Positions 45,516-57,085 are shown, counted from the first letter of the stretch. The stretch: 64,000 bases of DNA from Macrotis lagotis (GCF_037893015.1 NC_133664.1:127144478-127208477), one strand, 5' to 3'. Numbers and translations: made by a program. The notes: generated from the sequence alone by a model not told the origin.

Positions 45516-46020
45516 AAATTATAGCAACATGGGCAGAATGTGGAGGTCCAATATTATACTCTAGAAGAATTAATAAGTCAATGAATTTAGCTGTATTTTA
45601 AAACCACACCTACGCTTCACCTTTTAGGTGAAATATAGAGGCTTTTGCTATAAACAAACTGATAAAATAACTGAGAAGCTCTCCATTAGTTTTTCTAACT
45701 AAACAATATACCTCTCCCCTCCTCAGCCACACGAAACAAAGTGATTTCAATCTTTTCGATTTAAGCTTGCTGAGTTCTAGGACATGCAACAATAGCTATT
45801 TCTGGGGTTATTTAAAAACAATTCTGGCACATAGAACACAAATTACATTTAGCTTGGAAAACAATGAACTAGAAACAATGATGCAACCAAATTAGAAGGT
45901 CAATGCCACTGATAATTTCTTGTGACAAAGAAATATCACATTATAGAAGAAGATATGTTTTGTCCTATTAGCAAGGGTCAATAATTAGAAAGTCATGTGT
46001 TTTTTCAAATCCCCAAATAT
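45516..46020. other. Non-coding stretch, nothing recognised
   Basis: No repeat recognised. Confidence 0.35.
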
Positions 46021-46055
46021 ATTCATATTCCTAAACTTTTTTTCATATTGACCCC
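46021..46055 (+). repeat. Left arm of a widely spaced inverted repeat
   Basis: Sequence attcatattcctaaac ... catattgacccc, almost perfectly reverse-complementary to 46574-46609 (one substitution and one indel over 35/36 bp). Its right part overlaps the end of the adjacent SINE. Confidence 0.85.
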
Positions 46056-46265
46056 TTTGTGACTCCATTTGGTGTTTGCATAGCAAAGATACTGTATCAA
46101 ATTGCCATTTATATATCCACCTCATTTTACAGATGAGAAAATGAGACAAACAAGGTTAAATGTTTTCCCCAGGATCACAAAGTTAGTGTCTAAAGGCTAG
46201 TTTTGAACTTATGTCTTCTGACTCCTGATCTGGTCCTATATCTGCTATTCCACCTAACTGCCCTG
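46035..46265 (-). mobile_element. Marsupial SINE with RTE-like tail, reversed
   Basis: 'cctttgtgactccatttggt', 'tagcaaagatactgtatcaa', 'ctcattttacagatgagaaa', 'ctgactcctgatctggtcct', 'ttccacctaactgccc'. Confidence 0.85.
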
Positions 46266-46319
46266 GAATAAAGAATATCTGTCTCTAAATCAAATATTTA
46301 TTGAAGTTCTTATAATATG

Positions 46320-46366
46320 GTTTATTATTGTTTATTCTTTGTTTTCAAAGTGGACCAGTAATAAGA
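46320..46366 (-). mobile_element. Possible 'gaaggacaa'-type tail fragment, reversed
   Basis: 'attattgtttattctttgtt' + 'ttcaaagtggacca' resembles the reverse of the SINE tail ending tcttcgaga-gaaggacaa. Only the tail is seen. Confidence 0.4.
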
Positions 46367-46475
46367 AGAATCTGGACAGTTTATTGTAAGAAGAGTTAAC
46401 CAGAGGCCTGGTTTCAAGGAATTCCAGTCAAGGGGAATTGAATTGAAGGCCAGTCTTTCCATCCATATTGTTTGA

Positions 46476-46512
46476 GTTAATCTGAGAGGTTAAGTGATTT
46501 ACTCAGATTAAC
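46476..46512. repeat. Perfect 11-bp stem-loop
   Basis: gttaatctgag (46476-46486) and ctcagattaac (46502-46512), loop 15 nt. Confidence 0.85.
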
Positions 46513-46573
46513 AAATTGAAGAACATTTGCTAATCTGAATTGGTAGAGGAAGTTTCTAAAAGCAATTAAGTCT

Positions 46574-46609
46574 GGGGTCAATATGAACAAAAAGTTTAGG
46601 AATATGAAT
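46574..46609 (-). repeat. Right arm of the widely spaced inverted repeat
   Basis: ggggtcaatatgaac ... tttaggaatatgaat; the reverse complement matches 46021-46055. Confidence 0.85.
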
Positions 46610-47426
46610 CAGAAGACTTCTGTTTAAATTTGTCCTAAATCATATAATGTCTATGTCATAGGTTGGGATTGAGTTAATGCCTATTTCTACTAATATTGGC
46701 AATGGGCAAGACATTTTGTTTTTCAGTGACCCATGAAGGTCTTTACAACTTCACAATCATAGAGAAGATATATATGTAAAGTAAAACAAGCCCCTTGCTA
46801 GGAGATTCTAACAACAGCAAAATTATAGATTCAATAAACAAACAATGTCATCATAGATTTATAATGAGAGATATCAATAGATTCATAATGTCAAAATAAA
46901 TCTTTTAAACAGTGTGGGTGGTTTTATTGGTCATAGTCATGCTATCAAATGACAGAAGTGATGGAGATGGAATTTTACATCTTGTTAAGGGAAATCTCCC
47001 AGAGATTTGACCTAATTTTTTGATCATGTCTGGAGTAGCCCTTCACTTATTCAATTTTCCATGAAAAGGAGGTATATGTATTCACTTGAGCATGTAGAAA
47101 GATCATCTATGGATGGGGATCAGCCCAAAATACTCTTTGATTCTTCATAAAACTCAATCTTCCCAAATGATCATCTTAAAGTAACTTAAACCCAGTATTT
47201 TAGTTATATAATAATAATTTCTTTATGTTAGTAGTTTTGTAAGTGTTTTAATCACTTTTGGTGGAGAGGTGGGTGATGACATCCTTTGGAGAAATCTGGA
47301 GGAATTTTCTTTTAGTCTGAACTCAGATAGCAACATTTTCCATTTTTCCCCCAGAGTTTAATACAGTTCATGAAATTTATTAAAAACAGAAGTTAGAAAA
47401 AATGTGTAATTCCACTGCTAACACCA
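46610..47426. other. Non-coding stretch, nothing recognised
   Basis: No repeat or ORF signal. Confidence 0.35.
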
Positions 47427-47668
47427 AAGGTTAGTTAGGTGATACAATGGATTAAGCACCAGGCTTGGAATCATAAAGATCTAAGTTCAAATATAACCTA
47501 CTAGCTATGTGACTTTGATCAAGTCATTTAACCTTGTTTGTCTCAGTTTTCTTATCTATAAAATGAACTGGAGAAAGAAATAGCAAACCACTTTGCTATC
47601 TTTGCCAGGAAAATCCCCAAATTCTATGGGATCATGTAAAAATGGATACAACTGAATGGTTGAAAAGC
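47427..47668 (+). mobile_element. Marsupial SINE with RTE-like tail
   Basis: 'ggttagttaggtgatacaat', 'aagcaccaggcttggaatca', 'tcaagtcatttaaccttgtt', 'gtctcagttttcttatctat', 'agcaaaccactttgctatct'. The tail is diverged. Confidence 0.87.
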
Positions 47669-47689
47669 AAGAGCTGAAATGCATCATAG

Positions 47690-48850
47690 CAATCATCTAG
47701 TCCTTTTTAACTTGAAGAGAAATAGTTGGTCCTTGTCCTTCATTATTGAAGAAAATCAAACATCACTGTATTTGAGACAAATTACAGTGTGTTTGACTAT
47801 GGCTGATCAGACAAATATGAAGTTGGAATGCTCTGCCACAGGTTGGACATATTGTGAACACCTGAGGTAGGCACTCAACTTATGTATCTCATGTTTTGGG
47901 TTGTTTTTTTTTTGAGCTGCTTCAATTCTGCCTTCCTCATTTCTACCCCCACTGATGAGGATATTTCATGCTAGGTGGTCCTGTGCCAGTGTCTTCCATG
48001 CTATACAACCACTTCTAAAGTTCTTTTTTTGCTTCTTTGTTTTCAGTTCTAAAGTTCTTAAGAGAGACCTTCAGGGTGTCTCAGTATCACTTCTTCTGAG
48101 CCCCTTGTGAACACTTTCCCTGAGAGTTCTCCATAAAATAGTCTTTTGGCAAGCATATTTCTGGCATTCTAACAACATGTTCTAATATTTTAGTTGCACT
48201 TTCTAGTAATGTTGGAATGTTTGGCAGTTTAGCTTGAGAAAAGTCTTCAGTATCAGTATTTTCTTCTATCAGGTGATCTTCAGAATGTTCGGAAGACAAT
48301 TTAAATGTAAGAGTTTCAGTTTCCTGCTATGGTCCTGTTCAGGTTTAACAGGCATACAATACTGAAATCAGCACAAGGACACTGTAGGCCTTCAGTTTGG
48401 TAGTAAATCTAATACCTCTTTTCTCCTGTGCTTTCTTTTAGAGTCTTCCAAATACTGAGCTACCTCTGTAAATGTGTATGTCAACCTCCTCAATATGTAC
48501 GTTCATGGAAAGGACACTGTCGAGGTAAGTGAACTTGTCCATGGTACTCAAAACTTCTCCATCTGCTATAATCGATGGTTGCACATATGGGTGGTGTGGT
48601 GCTGGCTGATGGAGCACCTGGGTATTATTTATGTTAATTGTTGGGTCAAAATGAGCACAAATAGCAGAGAATCGATCCATACTTTGTTGCATCTCAGCTT
48701 CAGAGGTTGCATTTGAGTATGCAATCATCTACAAACAGAAAATCAAGCACCAAAACTACCTGCACTGTGGTCTTGGCTATAGCCTTTTAACAGTAAGAAT
48801 TTATCATCATTGTAGTAACTGCCAAATTCATCCTCAGTGGAGGCATTTGA
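47690..48850 (-). mobile_element. LINE relic with RT C-terminal region and 3' end (clade unassigned)
   Basis: Read on the minus strand. 48728-48438 is still open and encodes MQQSMDRFSAICAHFDPTIN, TQVLHQPAP and DKFTYLDSVLS, matching the region after the RT catalytic box in endonuclease-RT LINEs (family pattern DKFTYLGS). After stops, ISVLYAC corresponds to LLYGCETW. 48299-48087 encodes SQAKLPNIPTLLESATKILE, HVVRMPE..LPK and SQGAQKK, in family order. Then DTLKVSLKNF and a C-terminal CSQYVQPVAEHSNFIF patch that recalls a single zinc finger. The 3' end near 47700 reads 'tcttcaataatgaaggacaa'. The shared stops show it is dead. I cannot decide between RTE-like and other clades. Confidence 0.75.
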
Positions 48851-48924
48851 TTTTTTTTGATTATCAAACATATGCAACTGTCATAAATGTGTATTATTTT
48901 ATGTTTATATCTTTTACATAGATA

Positions 48925-48938
48925 AAGTATATATATAC

Positions 48939-48977
<39 letters not shown>

Positions 48978-48978
48978 C
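48925..48978. repeat. (TA)n microsatellite
   Basis: TATA runs broken by two CA/GT steps. Confidence 0.95.
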
Positions 48979-49439
48979 ACAAAGGAACAGATTTTAACCC
49001 CCAAATTTTCCCAATTTTAATCATGTGGCTTCAAACAATGTAACATAATCCTATCAGGATAAGCACAATTGAAAGTGACACCAGAAGTCATCTAAAGACA
49101 TATGACAGATGTAAGAAGGCTACAATATATTATTGGTGATGATCTATATGGTAGAAGACACATAATATACATCACCAGGGGCATGTATGATTGAAAAAGA
49201 ATGTGACCAATCATATGTCAAGAAGGAAAATATATATTGATCTGAAGTACTTCACTGGACAACATACTAAAGATTTATGATGTGTTGGCATGGGTTTTGT
49301 CCCAATAACACTAACAACTAATCACTATTAATCTTAGAGTTGCCTGAAATTCAGACATGTAAAATGACTAGTCAGAGAGCTATTAAAAGTTAGAATAATT
49401 GGAATTTGGACTAGTAATTTTTTTTATTCCAAGTCAGGA
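48979..49439. other. AT-rich non-coding stretch
   Basis: tggtgatg (49134) and catcacca (49171) form a small inverted pair. No repeat family recognised. Confidence 0.35.
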
Positions 49440-49575
49440 TTCTTTCTGACCCCTCATTTTATAGATAAGAAAACTGAAGCGCAAAGTAGTGGTGATTTGT
49501 CCAAGTTCATATATAAATATGTAGCAAATAATAGAACAAGATTTTGTACCTTCAAATTCATTGTTCTTTCTGTTA
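49440..49575 (-). mobile_element. MIR relic, reversed
   Basis: 'cccctcattttatagataag' + 'aaaactgaagcgcaaag', 'gtggtgatttgtccaagttc'. Confidence 0.72.
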
Positions 49576-49805
49576 TATGATAAGTAACTGAAAAGAAAAA
49601 TCCACCAGGATGAATCTAGCAAAATCACATTGGGAGAGCTATACTCCTGTAATAAATCACGTAATGAACCAGTTTAGCTAATCTTTATGCAGTGGAAACC
49701 TGTATTAAAATATCTAGAGAACCAGAGACTTGGAAAGATCTATACTAAGCATGTTCATAAAGTTCTATCCCTGCATAATACTACCTAGGTCTAGATAATC
49801 ACCTG

Positions 49806-49865
49806 TATGAGACACAATAATTATTAATAATGATTATAATAATTATAATAATGATGATAATGATA
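49806..49865. repeat. (ATA/ATG)n low-complexity tract
   Basis: taataatgat-type units, leading into a short reversed L2 scrap ('ctttattaagtttctaatat' + 'gtgcc') to about 49900. Confidence 0.8.
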
Positions 49866-49904
49866 AACCTTTATTAAGTTTCTAATATGTGCCAGGGGAT
49901 GATA

Positions 49905-51484
49905 GGGGTTCCTCACATTGGGGCATCTTGTTTCATGGAGTTGAAACTAGACAGAGTGGCAGTTGTAGATGGCCATGTATGTTTATATTGAATAGTTCAA
50001 AATGAATTCTGTGACATGGTTCCTTTTAAGTATTTGCTTTTATCAACACATTTAAAGCTATACACATATCTATGTCATCTCTCTTATCTATCTGTAATGA
50101 GGTAAAAATAGATAATTATATAATCAGGGATTATTGGCTTCCACAGGCCATGATATGAACAGAAGTCAAAGTAGAGTCCTGATGGAAAATGGAAAGTTAC
50201 CTGGGAAGATCTGAGACTTCTATAAATAAAGGTTTTTGTGAGAAGCAGTGTCCTTCAGAGGATAGGCAACTAAGAGAATTGATGTGGCTAATGGAAAATT
50301 GAAAGCTTCCCTGTGGAACGCAACCCCTGCCAATGTTTTTTCTCTTAAACTGCTGTATGAAAATAGTCAATATCATTCATTCTGCATTTATGCTTCCTTA
50401 TTACTTACCTTTTTATGGGTATGTCTTATTTCTACAATAAGTTATAAACTCTTGAGGACAGATGATGTGCTTAATATTTCTTCTTACCAGCTCTAAAGTT
50501 TATAGAAATTGTGAGACTCTCCACTCTCTTCTTATAGAATTAGACAGATCTTATGATCTTTTAAAATTTTGACTTTTATTAAATATATTTAAATAGGAAA
50601 TGGTTTTGTTTAAATGATGGAAAATATGACTCAGTTAAAATATTTGATTGAATTCTATATGAGAGCAAACATTTGTCTAAAAATATTTCTAGACAGGGTA
50701 GGTTTTAAAGCTTGGTAAGAGCTCAAAATAGCAGAACAGATGTGCTTTTGCTCTCCAGTTCCCCCTTCCCCCAACCCCATCTCCCTGACCTTAAATCTGT
50801 TCATCAGAGGTAAATTCAGTGTTGTAAAGACTTTATATCCAGTTCATTTTTGTGCCTGGGAGTGAATTGATCTGAACGTAGTACAATGTAACTCTTTGCA
50901 TAGGTTCATAGGTTTTATTTGGAAAAAAAAAACTCATCTGATCATTTTGCAGTCATTTCCACCCTAAAGGAAGATTTTACACATTAACATTTCAATGAAC
51001 AGGTCTAAATTATCCTTTCTGATAAGCATTATTTTTCTTAAAAAAATAAAATTTAGCATTGCAAATACTAGACTGGATTAGGCAATTCTTCTGCAGGGTA
51101 TCCTACGGATTTCAAATAACATGTTCCTTTAAGCCCACAAGAGTCAGTTTGAATCTGACTGTCATGTAAATTAGAGATCTACTACACTCTGGATATTTTA
51201 ACTAAGCACATTCCTATGGATAATAAATGTTTCTGGAGGCATGAAAATGCAAAGTTCAGTAAAAAGCTTATTATCCTATACATTACCATCCAAAAAAGAT
51301 CTGGAAGCCACATTTCTCATAGCATCCAAATAAATCTTCACTTTAGGAATAGCAGTCATGCCCTAGCCCATTGTACTCATGCAGGTAGATTTCTCAGGGG
51401 TTAACCCTGGGGTTGTTACAGGCTTGTTAGTTTTCTAATCCTAATAAAATGTTTTTTTCTCATTTCATGAAGTATGCAACATTT
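49905..51484. other. Single-copy non-coding DNA
   Basis: No repeat recognised. 50800-51200 has a balanced composition, for example 'gtgcctgggagtgaattgat', and 51060-51130 a similar patch; candidates for conserved non-coding sequence. The frame at 50284-50496 is featureless. Confidence 0.35.
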
Positions 51485-51550
51485 TGGTGTAATGAAAAAG
51501 TTGTGACTAGGAATTGACTAACCAGAGTTCAAATTCAATCCCGCCAGATA
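51485..51550 (+). mobile_element. MIR 5' fragment
   Basis: 'gtgtaatgaaaaagttgtga', 'ctaaccagagttcaaattca'. Confidence 0.45.
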
Positions 51551-51944
51551 GTCTCTTCCTTTCTTCCTTATTTTCTTTCTAATTCAAACATGTCCAGTTC
51601 CACTCAGAGGTCTAGCAGATCTAACTTGTTTCCAATATTCTCCCTGTCCTTCATACTGTATTTTCTCTCAATAAATTTAGTTCAATGCATTGACTTGTGA
51701 CCTCCATGTATACTGGAGAAAACAAGTTGCATCATCTAAGTAAATATAAGATAATTTGAAAAGTGCTATCCCATGATAGTTGACCATCTCATCAGTCTGA
51801 TGTCAACTAGACAGTTGATATATTATGATCCTAATCATTCCCATTGATTTAAACCAATTGGTCATACATCCTTATTTTAAAGCACCATTAGCAGTCATAT
51901 TTCTTTCAATTTATTCACCTATTGGTCATTTCCATTAATTTAGC
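51551..51944. other. Non-coding stretch, nothing recognised
   Basis: No repeat recognised. Confidence 0.35.
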
Positions 51945-52170
51945 ATTGTGATATAATTGAAAGAGTACTGACTAGGAGCCAGAAGACTAAGTTCAAGTCC
52001 TGTACAGGTCACTGATAAATTTTCTGACAACCATTACAACTCTCTGTAATTAATTTCTTTATCTATATAATGAGAATAACATTTTTTTTTACTCCTTGCC
52101 TTACATGGTTATTGTGAGAAAGCATTTTCTAAAATTTAAGTAAATATTAACTGCAATTATTGACTGTATT
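51945..52170 (+). mobile_element. MIR relic
   Basis: 'gagtactgactaggagccag' + 'aagactaagttcaagtcctg', 'ctctctgtaattaatttctt' + 'tatctatataatgagaataa', 'catggttattgtgagaaagc'. Confidence 0.82.
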
Positions 52171-54319
52171 AGATTTCTTTTTGTTGTACCTTAGTCTCAT
52201 ATAGGACACTTGATCTTTTCTAAGAATTGAGAAAGATAATATAAAAAAGAGTTAAATAATATTTTCATCATATAGGCAATGAAGGTCAGTGAGTAGTTTA
52301 CAATTAATCAGAAGGATAGAGTCAGAATTAGGGCTTAAATCCACATATCCTAATATATAAAAGACCATTCAATAGATCAAACTGACTCACAGATTGGTGG
52401 GACAGAGTCATGGGTTTTTGTGCCATGCAATCAAATTGAATTTGAGAAGTTTCCAGCTAAAGGACACATCTCACTGAAGTAGTTTCACTGAAGTAGTTGG
52501 AAATTTCTCTGAATATGTATTGACTCTCCATGTTCTCCTTGCCTGGTTTGAAATTTATCTCACCCTAATATTGTGGTCTTCCTGACATCCTTATCTTTCA
52601 CCAACCTTCTCACCTCCAACATTGCTTCTAATAGCAGTGGATTAAGCTGTACTATGGCTTTGGCTCATTATCCACACGAATAATTTATGATATGTGTCAG
52701 TCTCCAGTGGATGTTCTTCTCTATAATTTGAATGGAGATTGTATGGGAAAGGAAACCAAAAAAATGCTATATCCTATGGAACTCCCAAATGTATTTAATT
52801 ATATTACTTTTTCACATCAGAAGAGAAAACTTTTAGATTATAAATTCCAAAGGGTAAAAAGGAGCTATGAACTCATTAGGACAGAGTGTTAATAAATAGT
52901 TGTATATTGCATGTGTTTTTCCTCATTAGGGATAAACAACGGAGTTCTCATTACTTTAATACAGTTAATTTATTATTTTCAGGCTAGTGTCTGGACTTCT
53001 GGAACATAAAATTAATGGGATGTTGGCAAGTCTCTCTGAATTACACAAAGTCAATACTGGTTGGTACCATCTGTCATCTTAATTTGTGGTGTGTCTCCCA
53101 GATGCATTAAAACAAAGATACACATTTAACATCTTTTTATTCTCATTGGCATGGAGCAAGAAAATAAGAGTCTTATCATAAATGAAACCTTCGAAAGATA
53201 ATTCAGAAAATGAAATCCTCCTGGAGATAAATATCGACAAGTTACTTAGCCCTGTTGACCAATCTCTAAGCCAAAAATGACACACTACATTTACAGAATT
53301 GTTTAGTGACTTGGTCTGAGAACTTGTTTTCTAATAGAAGCACAGGAGGATATCAAAGTTCATTGAACTCATTGTAGAAAAATCCTTTGTACACCTGTTT
53401 TCTTTTGATGCAGTCTATAGAGTATTCAGAACATGTCAGTCTTCATCTTTTACTTGTTTTAGGAGAACCATGAAAATTAAAGTTTTGTTGAATTCAAAAT
53501 TAGAAACTTAAAATATATTTAGAACTAATCAGCAGTTCTCATAAATACTTATGAAAGGAAGGGAAAATCCTGCACTTATTTCACTCCCTCTGGCACTCTT
53601 CTAAACAAGACAAAAATATTCATGGTTTGTCCTTTGTGTGCCATGGATGAATCCTGATGATGAGGACATGATATTTTGTAGGAATCCATAGGAACACTTT
53701 TATGAAGGAAAGTTTATGTGACCAGATGTTGCTTTAAGTGATTAGGAAAAAGCCCTAGAAGGAATTTAATTGCTGGTGATGTGTAGTACCTGGTAGCAAC
53801 ACTCCACACACACTTAGATCCCCCAAAGAAGGCCATCTACATATACTTAATACTATAGTTCATAAGCCTCCATTTGTATACTTTGTACAGTGAGCACATT
53901 TTTGTGCTTATTGAGTCCTGGATCATTCTCTTTCCTTCTTCAATGAATTTGATACAAGGCTTGCAAGGTTTTTTTTTTTCCTCCTCAAACTCCACCCTCA
54001 TACTAATGGATTTCAACAAGCATATTGTCTATCATTACATTACTGTAACCACTCAGTTCCTCTATTTACTCATTTTTATGACCTACTTGAACCCAATCTG
54101 AGACTGCAAATAAAGAGATAAAATCAGGTAAACCCAGAACGTCTGGGCTGCTGTTTCTAAACTGGCCTTCATACTGAAACCAGAGTACTAATCCTATAGG
54201 GGTATAGGGTAGAGTTATAGAGTTGAATGTATTAATCTGGGGACAAATTTAGTGTCTAAGAAGATTGGATAGCTCAGAGGCACAGGTTATTTAAAATTTT
54301 ATGAATTTTTACCTCTGAA
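52171..54319. other. Single-copy non-coding DNA with a 14-bp tandem duplication
   Basis: tcactgaagtagtt occurs twice without gap (52471-52498). 52250-52350 faintly resembles a reversed MIR. Frames at 52692-52892, minus 53079-53285 and 53837-54101 show no domain. Confidence 0.35.
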
Positions 54320-54990
54320 ACTTCCCTCATATCCATCTTTTTCTTTCTGATCACATACTCAACCTACTAGTTCTGCCCCTCACCAACTTTTTTGGACAAT
54401 TATAATAGTTTTCTAATGGGTCTCCCTTCCTCTAGTCTCTAATGCTATCTGTGTACAGTTGTCAACATGCTATTCTTAAAGTACAGGGTTGACTTATGTC
54501 ACTCCACTTCTTCAAAAAAGTTCTATCAACTACTATTGACTTCAGGATAAAATACAAAATCTTCTGGTCAATATTCAAAGCCCTCTGTTTCCAATTTACT
54601 TTTCTAGACTCTTTACATAGTCTTTATTCCAGTCAAATAGACCTACTTTCTGTTCTCTCACAGGACATTCTGTCTCACAAAGGACATTTTATCTTTCTAT
54701 TCTGTGACTCAGTAGAAACTGTTCTCTATCTCTGACACAGATCCCACTTCTGACTTCTATCTATTAGAATCCTAAGCTACACTCAAAGTTCAACTCATGT
54801 CAGCTCTTACACAAAGCATTAAAAAAATGTCTTCAGCTACTAGAGCTCTGATGCAAACACTTGTCCATGCTTCCCACTTAGAATGTAAGCTCTTTGAAAG
54901 CAAGAACTCCATTATTATACTCTTTATATGCCCAAAGCCCACTATTGTGCTTGATGCACTTGAATGGACAGTTGAACAGAAGTTGGTAAA
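54320..54990 (+). mobile_element. L2 LINE 3' relic, long
   Basis: 'ttctaatgggtctcccttcc' + 'tctagtctctaatgc', 'tgacttatgtcactccactt' + 'cttcaa', 'tgacttcaggataaaataca' + 'aaatcttct', 'aaagccctctg', 'cttagaatgtaagctctttg' + 'aaagcaagaactcc' are consecutive L2 segments. An open frame at 54496-54735 lies inside it. Confidence 0.82.
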
Positions 54991-55559
54991 AAGAAATGTG
55001 TTTGGTCATAATACTATACTTTCAGATCACTTATTGCAATGAGAGTCAAATAGAGAAAGAAACAAATGCCAGAAGGACAAGGGGAAAAGATGAAGAAGAT
55101 AGCCAAGAAGACCAATGGAGAAGGATGATGAAATAACAGTCCCCTGTCTACACCAAGCTTCTGAAACTTTTAGAGAAGATATAACCCAAATTCAGTATTA
55201 TACCTCTATCCATTTTCCATCTGAGCTAAGTCTTTATCTTTTCAATTTTGTCAAGGATAACACCTAACTTTCCCATTTGAACCTTCCCAGACATGGGAAA
55301 TGCCGTCTATTAAAGCAGGGGCCCAATTGGCAGAGATTAATAATAAGTAAACTCACAGTTTTATACCGGGGCCCATTTGACATTATGAACAGATTCTGTT
55401 TTCTTTGACATATGTATAATAAATCGGTATCTTTCCCTTTTGATTTGGAAAAAAGAAAAATTGAAACACTTGGGGATTATATCAGATCTTTGAGTATCAT
55501 CTTTCAGTAGGATCTCCTGCAGTTAGTTTGTAGGTTAGTTCTAGAATATTTCATTTTTT
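54991..55559. other. Single-copy DNA; candidate conserved non-coding block
   Basis: 55290-55450 carries two copies of ggggccca 50 bp apart (55318-55325 and 55368-55375), the second in a CpG context (ccgg), with homeobox-like gattaataataag between them. Confidence 0.4.
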
Positions 55560-55630
55560 TCTTTGTTATCTCTAGCGCCTAGCTCAGTGCTTGTCACATA
55601 GGTAATATTTAATAAACGCTTCATTACTCA
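55560..55630 (+). mobile_element. L2 LINE 3' tip
   Basis: 'tctctagcgcctagctcagt' + 'gcttgtcacatag', 'taatatttaataaacgcttc'. Confidence 0.65.
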
Positions 55631-55776
55631 AAGCCCATGATGCCTTATAATGAGGGTCATGAAAGCAGGATAATGTGATGTATTACAGATAGACCTAAAT
55701 ATGTACTTTGATCTTGAATTATAGAGTGTGCATTGGAGAGGATAAACTTAGTCCCTAAGGAAACATTTGGTCTTTT

Positions 55777-55932
55777 TTTTAGGGTTTTTTTTTTTTGCAA
55801 GGCAATGGGGTTAAGTGGCTTACCCAAGGCCACACAACTAGGGAATTATTAAGTGTCTGAGGCTGTATTTGAACTCAGGTACTCCTGATTCCAGGGATGG
55901 TGCTCTATCTGCTGTGCCACCTAGCCACCCCT
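55777..55932 (-). mobile_element. tRNA-derived marsupial SINE (A-tail type), reversed
   Basis: 'tttagggttttttttttttg' + 'caaggcaatggggttaagtg', 'aactcaggtactcctgattc', 'gctgtgccacctagccaccc'. Imperfect 14-bp target-site duplication acatttggtctttt / acacttgatctttt (55763-55776 and 55933-55946). Confidence 0.95.
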
Positions 55933-55946
55933 ACACTTGATCTTTT

Positions 55947-56269
55947 AGAATCCAACTGATGTTCATTATTCAAGGGATAAAGATAAAGCACTAGTTTAAA
56001 ATATACAACTACTTTTAAAAAGAGAATTGCATAAAAGAAATTCCAATCAAATTTCAGGAAAAAGCATCTTCTACATCCAATAACAGAAGAAAGTGAGATG
56101 AATAAAGAATCATAACTTTACTGAGAAATATCTAATTTTCTACTACAGTTTTTATTCAGCTATTGAATATTGAATATACATTCTAAGAAATGCCAAGTTC
56201 TTTCTCCTGAAGTCAGGAAATAACTGACTTGTTTATATGTGGGGGCACCAAGACTAATGGTATGTCAGT
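55947..56269. other. AT-rich non-coding stretch
   Basis: Nothing recognised. Confidence 0.35.
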
Positions 56270-56580
56270 ATCATCTAATCATCTAAATATTTAGGAAAGC
56301 ATTTGATATGGTTCAATGTAATAATTTCTGTAATGAGAAAATGAGAGGAATGTTAAGAAGGTGGAACTAATATATGCCAGGAATTTATAACTGATTAGTA
56401 TTTTTTCCACAAGAAGAATGCCTAAACATCACATTAAACACTTAATTCTTAATAACATTTTCATTAATAATTTGGGGAATAAAATTAAAAACACCTTTGA
56501 CAAATACAAATCTTGGATTAGATACACTTGAACACAGTATAATGAAACTACAAGGGAATCCCTTTTTCCTTGATTTCTAT
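56270..56580 (+). mobile_element. CR1/L3 LINE relic, RT domain
   Basis: 'ggaaagcatttgatatggtt' corresponds to KAFDMV of motif A. 'cattttcattaataatttgg' + 'ggaataaaattaaa' encodes IFINNLGNKIK, matching the CR1 pattern FINDLD.GI, followed by the expected position of the FADD box, now decayed. Confidence 0.6.
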
Positions 56581-56769
56581 CTAGTGCTTCCATTTGAGAA
56601 GTTGAAAGGGTATTTCATATAATAGTGGAAATAAAAATTTAGAAAATTAAGATCACAAGAATGATTTTCAGCTTTTACTTAGAAAGAAAATCATTGACTT
56701 TTTTTATCTGAAAGGGAAATTTCATGTACTTATTCCCCTTAAATCAAGAGTATCAAGTAGATATCAAAT

Positions 56770-57085
56770 ACTGAGAAAGTGATTTTCTCAGTCACACAGC
56801 TAGTTGGTAGATCTGAATTAGGACTCAGTCCAATATTCTTTTGGCTACATCATGCCAATAGTTCATATTTTTACAGTCCATTCAAGTTAAAGAAGGACTT
56901 CACATATTTTTCCCCTCATTTCACCATCACAACAACTTTGTGTGGCACCCCATTTTTATAGAAGAGGAATGGAAGATCAATAAAAGTTAAGGTATCTGAC
57001 CAAGATCATGCAGCTAGTAAGTATCAAGAACCAAACCCAGATCCTCATGATATCAAGCTCAAAGTCCTTTTACTCAGTACACTAT
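56770..57085 (-). mobile_element. Two adjacent reversed MIR relics
   Basis: First: 'tctcagtcacacagctagtt' + 'ggtagatctgaattaggact' (56787-56830). Second: 'cctcatttcaccatcacaac', 'ccatttttatagaagaggaa', 'gatcatgcagctagtaagta' (56910-57085). Confidence 0.75.

Noticed and set aside
46320..46573. Full reversed copy of the gaaggacaa-type SINE
   Set aside because: Only the first 45 bp resemble the tail; the rest does not follow the SINE body.
48474..48716. 80-codon plus-strand frame
   Set aside because: Opposite strand of the LINE RT relic, whose motifs are on the minus strand.
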